From Pedobacter sp. B4-66 (GTDB lineage: Bacteria; Bacteroidota; Bacteroidia; Sphingobacteriales; Sphingobacteriaceae), in NCBI RefSeq assembly GCF_018492665.1, contig NZ_JAFVME010000010.1, forward strand, positions 62,001 through 126,000: a stretch of 64,000 nt of DNA, given 5' to 3'. The notes under the pieces were generated by a model, which worked only from the letters and a program-made list of their open reading frames with translations, was not told the DNA's origin and made no database searches. Below are positions 60,806 to 64,000 of the stretch, piece after piece. How positions within the stretch are numbered: the first letter of the stretch is position 1; every line of letters starts with the position of its first letter. The position numbers and the translations under genes are program-made.

Positions 60806-61533
60806 TTTATACCGGTATAGATGGCGCTAATTCCAAATGTTAAGCGTCGGTCCTTAGTATTTTTAAATCCTACTTTATCCATTAAACGAATAAAATCCTC
60901 ACCATCTGGAAATGCAGCAACAGACTCCGGCAAATAACAATAAGCTCTGTTATCCTTAGAGAAAATTTTCCCGAGTGTTGGTGTAACATGTTTAAAGTAA
61001 AAGTTATACCCTTGTTTAATCGGAAAGTTTCTTGGTTTAGAAAACTCCAGGATTACAATTTTGCCTCCTGGCTTTAAAACCCTGTACATATCTGCAAGTC
61101 CTTTCTCCAGATTTTCATAATTTCTTACACCAAAGGCAACAGTTATTGCATCAAAATGATCATCACTAAACTGTAATCCTTCAGAATCACCGGTCTGAAC
61201 AGAAAAAACATGCTGTAAATTCCTCTCATTAATTTTCTTTCGGGCCACATCAAGCATACCTTCAGAAATATCTACACCAATAATTTTCTCTGGTGCTAAA
61301 ATTTTTATTGCTTCAAAAGCAAAGTCACCTGTACCGGTAGCCACATCAAGCATAATGCGTGGTTTAATCGATTTAAGCTCTTTAATTGCCTTTTTACGCC
61401 ATAAAATATCAATACCTAAGGACATAAAATGATTTAAAAAATCATAAGTTCCAGATATATTATTAAACATGCTGGCAACTTGTTCCTTCTTTGTTGCCGT
61501 TTCAGATTGGTATGGTGTGATGTTTTCGTTCAT
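60802..61533 (-). CDS. ubiE: Menaquinone biosynthesis methyltransferase
   Basis: A SAM-dependent C-methyltransferase for the last step of menaquinone synthesis (also called menG). It has MFNNISGTYDFLNHFMSLGID (split), LDVATGTGDFAFEAIKI (SAM loop), GVDISEGMLDVARKKI, DAITVAFGVRNYENL and the C-terminal LTFGISAIYTGIK. I prefer the Met at 61533 (MNENITPYQSE) over 61545. It is divergent from engB across a gap of about 50 bp. Confidence 0.96.
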   Translation of the reverse strand: MNENITPYQSETATKKEQVASMFNNISGTYDFLNHFMSLGIDILWRKKAIKELKSIKPRIMLDVATGTGDFAFEAIKILAPEKIIGVDISEGMLDVARKKINERNLQHVFSVQTGDSEGLQFSDDHFDAITVAFGVRNYENLEKGLADMYRVLKPGGKIVILEFSKPRNFPIKQGYNFYFKHVTPTLGKIFSKDNRAYCYLPESVAAFPDGEDFIRLMDKVGFKNTKDRRLTFGISAIYTGIK

Positions 61534-61573
61534 GGTACGCAGCAAAGATAAGTATTGTTGAAAACTAATTTTC

Positions 61574-61581
61574 TACCTTTG
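61574..61581 (+). promoter_or_regulatory. -7 promoter box just upstream of engB, implying a leaderless transcript
   Basis: TACCTTTG is an exact -7 consensus ending only 4 bases before the engB ATG at 61586. With the usual distance from box to start, transcription would begin at or next to the A of the ATG. TTG at 61555-61557 is a shorter-than-normal -33 candidate. Confidence 0.5.
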
Positions 61582-61585
61582 TAAA

Positions 61586-62206
61586 ATGATTATAAAATCA
61601 GCAACATTTATTTGTAGTAATACAAAGGTTTCAGCACTGCCTGTTGCCAATATGCCTGAGTATGCATTTATTGGACGTTCTAACGTTGGTAAGTCCTCGT
61701 TAATTAACATGCTCGTAAATCAGCATGGATTAGCAAAAACCTCACAAAGACCAGGTAAAACACAGTTAATCAACCACTTTCTGATTAACGAAAAATGGTA
61801 CATTGTGGATTTACCCGGCTACGGCTATGCCAAAGTATCCAAAAGCAGCCGTGAGAATTGGGAAAAATTCATCCGTAATTATATCACTAAACGCGAAAGC
61901 TTACAGTGTGTATTTGTTTTAATAGACAGCAGGCTTGAACCTCAAAAGATAGATTTGGAGTTTTGCTGCTGGATGGGAGAAATCCAAATCCCTTTTGCAC
62001 TCGTATTTACCAAAGCAGATAAACAAGGCGCGGTAAAAACCGACAAAAATGTTTCTGCATTTAAAAAGGCATTAGGCGGGTGGTTTGAAGAAATCCCTCC
62101 ATACTTTGTTACTTCAGCAGAAAAAAGTACCGGAAGAGACCAGGTTTTGAGCTTTATAGAAGAGGTAAATCATGACTTCGTAATGCCCATTTTAACCCCA
62201 CAATAA
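61586..62206 (+). CDS. engB: Ribosome biogenesis GTPase EngB/YsxC
   Basis: A 206-residue TRAFAC GTPase for 50S assembly. Its G motifs are GRSNVGKSSLINML (G1), GKTQLINHF with the G2 Thr, DLPGYGYAKVS (G3), TKADKQG (G4) and TSAEKSTG (G5). It lies 9 bp before the ubiA-type gene. Confidence 0.97.
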   Translation: MIIKSATFICSNTKVSALPVANMPEYAFIGRSNVGKSSLINMLVNQHGLAKTSQRPGKTQLINHFLINEKWYIVDLPGYGYAKVSKSSRENWEKFIRNYITKRESLQCVFVLIDSRLEPQKIDLEFCCWMGEIQIPFALVFTKADKQGAVKTDKNVSAFKKALGGWFEEIPPYFVTSAEKSTGRDQVLSFIEEVNHDFVMPILTPQ

Positions 62207-62215
62207 CGATTATTA

Positions 62216-63082
62216 ATGAAAAAGTATTTTTCACTGGTACTATTCGCTCACTCCATTTTTGCTTTACCATTTGCACTGATAGGCTTTTTTCTGGGGGTAA
62301 CTACAACCTCAAATCCATTTAACTGGTTACTGCTTGTATTGGTCCTATTATGTATGGTTTTTGCCCGTAATGCTGCAATGGCTTTTAACAGATACCTGGA
62401 TAGAAATATTGACGCAAAAAATCCGCGTACTCAAATGCGCGACATCCCTGCGGGTAAAATATCTGCTAATGAAGCCCTAATATTTGTAATCATTAACTGC
62501 GTTCTTTTTATTATTACAACGGCATTCATTAACAGCCTTTGCCTTTACCTTTCGCCTGTAGCACTCTTTGTGGTACTATTTTACAGTTACACGAAAAGGT
62601 TCACCGCTTTATGCCACATGGTACTGGGATTAGGCCTTTCGCTTGCCCCTATTGGCGCTTACATTGCTGTAACCGGAGTATTTAACATTGTTCCTGTGCT
62701 TTATTCTTTCGCCGTATTGTTCTGGGTTAGTGGATTCGACATTATATACGCCCTGCAGGATGAAGATTTTGACAGAAATGAAAAATTACATTCTATCCCT
62801 GCAGCCATAGGCATCAAAAATGCCTTAAACCTTTCAATAGTACTACATGTTTTTTCTGCACTATGTGTAATCCTACCTGTAATGTTTACTACATTCAGCT
62901 GGGTATATTATGTGGGAGTAGCCTTCTTTTGCTTTATGCTAATTTATCAGCATTTACTTGTAAAGCCTAATGACATTAGTAAAGTAAATAAAGCATTTGC
63001 CACCACAAATGGATTTGCCTCTGTAATATTTGCTATCTGTTTTTTAATCGATGCCTTCTTAAGAACCAACTTTAACTTCTAA
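62216..63082 (+). CDS. UbiA-family prenyltransferase
   Basis: A 288-residue protein with about eight or nine helices. It has both Asp-rich prenyl diphosphate motifs: AFNRYLDRNIDAKNPRTQMR (split; NxxxD form) and IIYALQDEDFDRNEKLHSIP. It fits the 4-hydroxybenzoate polyprenyltransferase branch; since this phylum makes menaquinone, its acceptor may not be 4-hydroxybenzoate. It is co-transcribed with engB and followed after 2 bp by the peptidase gene. Confidence 0.93.
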   Translation: MKKYFSLVLFAHSIFALPFALIGFFLGVTTTSNPFNWLLLVLVLLCMVFARNAAMAFNRYLDRNIDAKNPRTQMRDIPAGKISANEALIFVIINCVLFIITTAFINSLCLYLSPVALFVVLFYSYTKRFTALCHMVLGLGLSLAPIGAYIAVTGVFNIVPVLYSFAVLFWVSGFDIIYALQDEDFDRNEKLHSIPAAIGIKNALNLSIVLHVFSALCVILPVMFTTFSWVYYVGVAFFCFMLIYQHLLVKPNDISKVNKAFATTNGFASVIFAICFLIDAFLRTNFNF

Positions 63083-63084
63083 AT

Positions 63085-64000
63085 ATGATTAACCTTACCA
63101 TACCTAAAAAGAAAAGAATCTATATCCCTCAAGATCTCGAGATGCAATGGGATAATCTTGAGCCAATACTTAGTGAACTTTTGGAGCGTCCTATAGAGAA
63201 CGTAAATGAATTAGAGCAATGGTTAAAGGATAAAAGTGAATTAGAAGCTGCCTTAGAAGAGGATTTTGCATGGCGATACATTAAAATGAGTTGCGATACT
63301 GCAAATGAGACTTTGGTAAAAGAGTTTCAGTATTTTGCGACAGAAATTGAACCTAAAATTTCGCCAATTGCAAACCAGCTTAATCAAAAATTTAACGACA
63401 GTCCATTTATTGATGAACTGGATCATGATAAATATTTTGTTTACATAAGGGCTATCAGAAAAGCTTTAGAAATTTATCGCGAAGAAAACGTTGAGCTTTT
63501 AACTAAACTTCAAGTAACTCAGCAAAAGTACCAGGCCATTACCGGTGCAATGAGCGTGATTATCAACGAAAAAGAATATACGTTAGAACAAGCTGCCAAC
63601 TTCATTAAAGATACAGATAGAGATGTAAGACAACAGGCTTGGAAAACCATACAACAACGCAGATTAGTAGATAAAGACGAATTAAACATTTTATTTGATG
63701 AGCTGATCGTTATGCGTCATCAGGTTGCTTTAAATGCAGGTTTTGAGAACTATCGCGACTATATGTTCCAGGCATTGGGCCGCTTTGATTATACCCCTCA
63801 GGATTGCTATCATTTCCATGAAGCTATTGAAAAGCAAATCGTACCTATCTTAAAGGAACAGGCAGAGAAACGAGCTGAATTGCTTGGAATTGACACCTTG
63901 AAACCATGGGACATGGACGTAAGTACCACAGGTAAAGCTGCACTGAAACCATTTAAAGATGGAAAAGATCTGGTCGACAAAAGCATTGACTGTTTTAATG
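63085..64000 (+). CDS. M3-family oligoendopeptidase, N-terminal part (runs off the window)
   Basis: The frame starts at ATG 63085, 2 bp after the UbiA-type stop, and is open to the right edge (305 codons). The helical N-terminal region matches PepF-type peptidases: DLEMQWDNLEPILSELLERP (split), CDTANETLVKEFQYFATEI, YTLEQAANFIKDTDRDVRQQAWKTIQQRR (split), LIVMRHQVALNAGFENYRDYMFQALGRFDYTP (split) and LGIDTLKPWDMD. The HExxH zinc site lies beyond the window. Family members cut short peptides in the cytoplasm. Confidence 0.93.
   Translation, partial: MINLTIPKKKRIYIPQDLEMQWDNLEPILSELLERPIENVNELEQWLKDKSELEAALEEDFAWRYIKMSCDTANETLVKEFQYFATEIEPKISPIANQLNQKFNDSPFIDELDHDKYFVYIRAIRKALEIYREENVELLTKLQVTQQKYQAITGAMSVIINEKEYTLEQAANFIKDTDRDVRQQAWKTIQQRRLVDKDELNILFDELIVMRHQVALNAGFENYRDYMFQALGRFDYTPQDCYHFHEAIEKQIVPILKEQAEKRAELLGIDTLKPWDMDVSTTGKAALKPFKDGKDLVDKSIDCFN

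Noticed and set aside
1..64000. CRISPR arrays, insertion sequences, prophage, tRNA or rRNA genes
   Set aside because: No regularly spaced repeats, transposase or integrase motifs, or RNA gene signatures were seen on reading both strands.

Overview
The window looks like chromosomal DNA of a Bacteroidota bacterium, most likely family Sphingobacteriaceae (Pedobacter or a near relative). The taxonomic call is inference. It rests on AT-rich DNA, promoter boxes of the TAnnTTTG type, weak or absent Shine-Dalgarno sites, TonB receptors with carboxypeptidase-regulatory N-termini, a TonB receptor/DUF4249 pair, a PorT-like type IX secretion protein, a DUF6089 barrel and a LytTR regulator. I saw no rRNA, tRNA, CRISPR array, insertion sequence or prophage.

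Layout. 1-2221: 5' part of a giant polyketide/PUFA-synthase-like gene that opens with two tandem nitronate-monooxygenase-like domains and then a ketosynthase. 2755-4437: an OmpA-family lipoprotein and two unknown secreted proteins. 4638-15803: the most striking block, a same-strand cluster with a degenerate FHA protein, a 29-residue membrane peptide, a PP2C phosphatase, a 1341-residue fusion of a RodA/FtsW (SEDS) glycosyltransferase to a class B penicillin-binding protein, a canonical FHA protein, two tandem Ser/Thr kinases and a membrane LytTR regulator. It resembles the actinobacterial fhaA-fhaB-pstP-rodA-pbpA-pknA-pknB cluster in gene content, but with rodA and pbpA fused, in a distant phylum.

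15886-20997: a TonB receptor tightly coupled to a beta-helix lipoprotein and a diheme cytochrome of the SO2929/SO2930 type, a pair of unknown function. 21014-27028 (minus): a TonB receptor/DUF4249 pair and a Tat-exported GH116-type glycosidase. 27153-33103 (minus): a five-gene operon (ethanolamine-type permease, glutamine-synthetase-like ligase, iron alcohol dehydrogenase, class I glutamine-amidotransferase hydrolase, aldehyde dehydrogenase) whose content fits breakdown of an amino alcohol through gamma-glutamyl intermediates. 33605-41344: a secreted protein, two amino acid permeases, a K+-dependent-type membrane pyrophosphatase with a structured leader, a MarC protein and a 39-residue peptide.

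41346-50899: mostly housekeeping genes on the minus strand (RNA methyltransferase, lipoprotein, GMP synthase, dCMP deaminase, sugar transporter, PurF-like enzyme, glutamate racemase), with one LysE exporter on plus. 51006-58684 (minus): an envelope run transcribed in the order alpha/beta hydrolase, CBS protein, NAD kinase, DUF6089 barrel, UppS, BamA and two Skp/OmpH chaperones. 58795-61533 (minus): YqeY, an SDR oxidoreductase, PorT-like protein and UbiE/MenG. 61586-64000 (plus): EngB, a UbiA prenyltransferase and the start of an M3 oligoendopeptidase. Small-scale features of note are a G10 tract early in the PorT-like gene, a 100-bp nested inverted repeat at 3299-3398, palindromes and direct repeats at several promoters, and clear intrinsic terminators.
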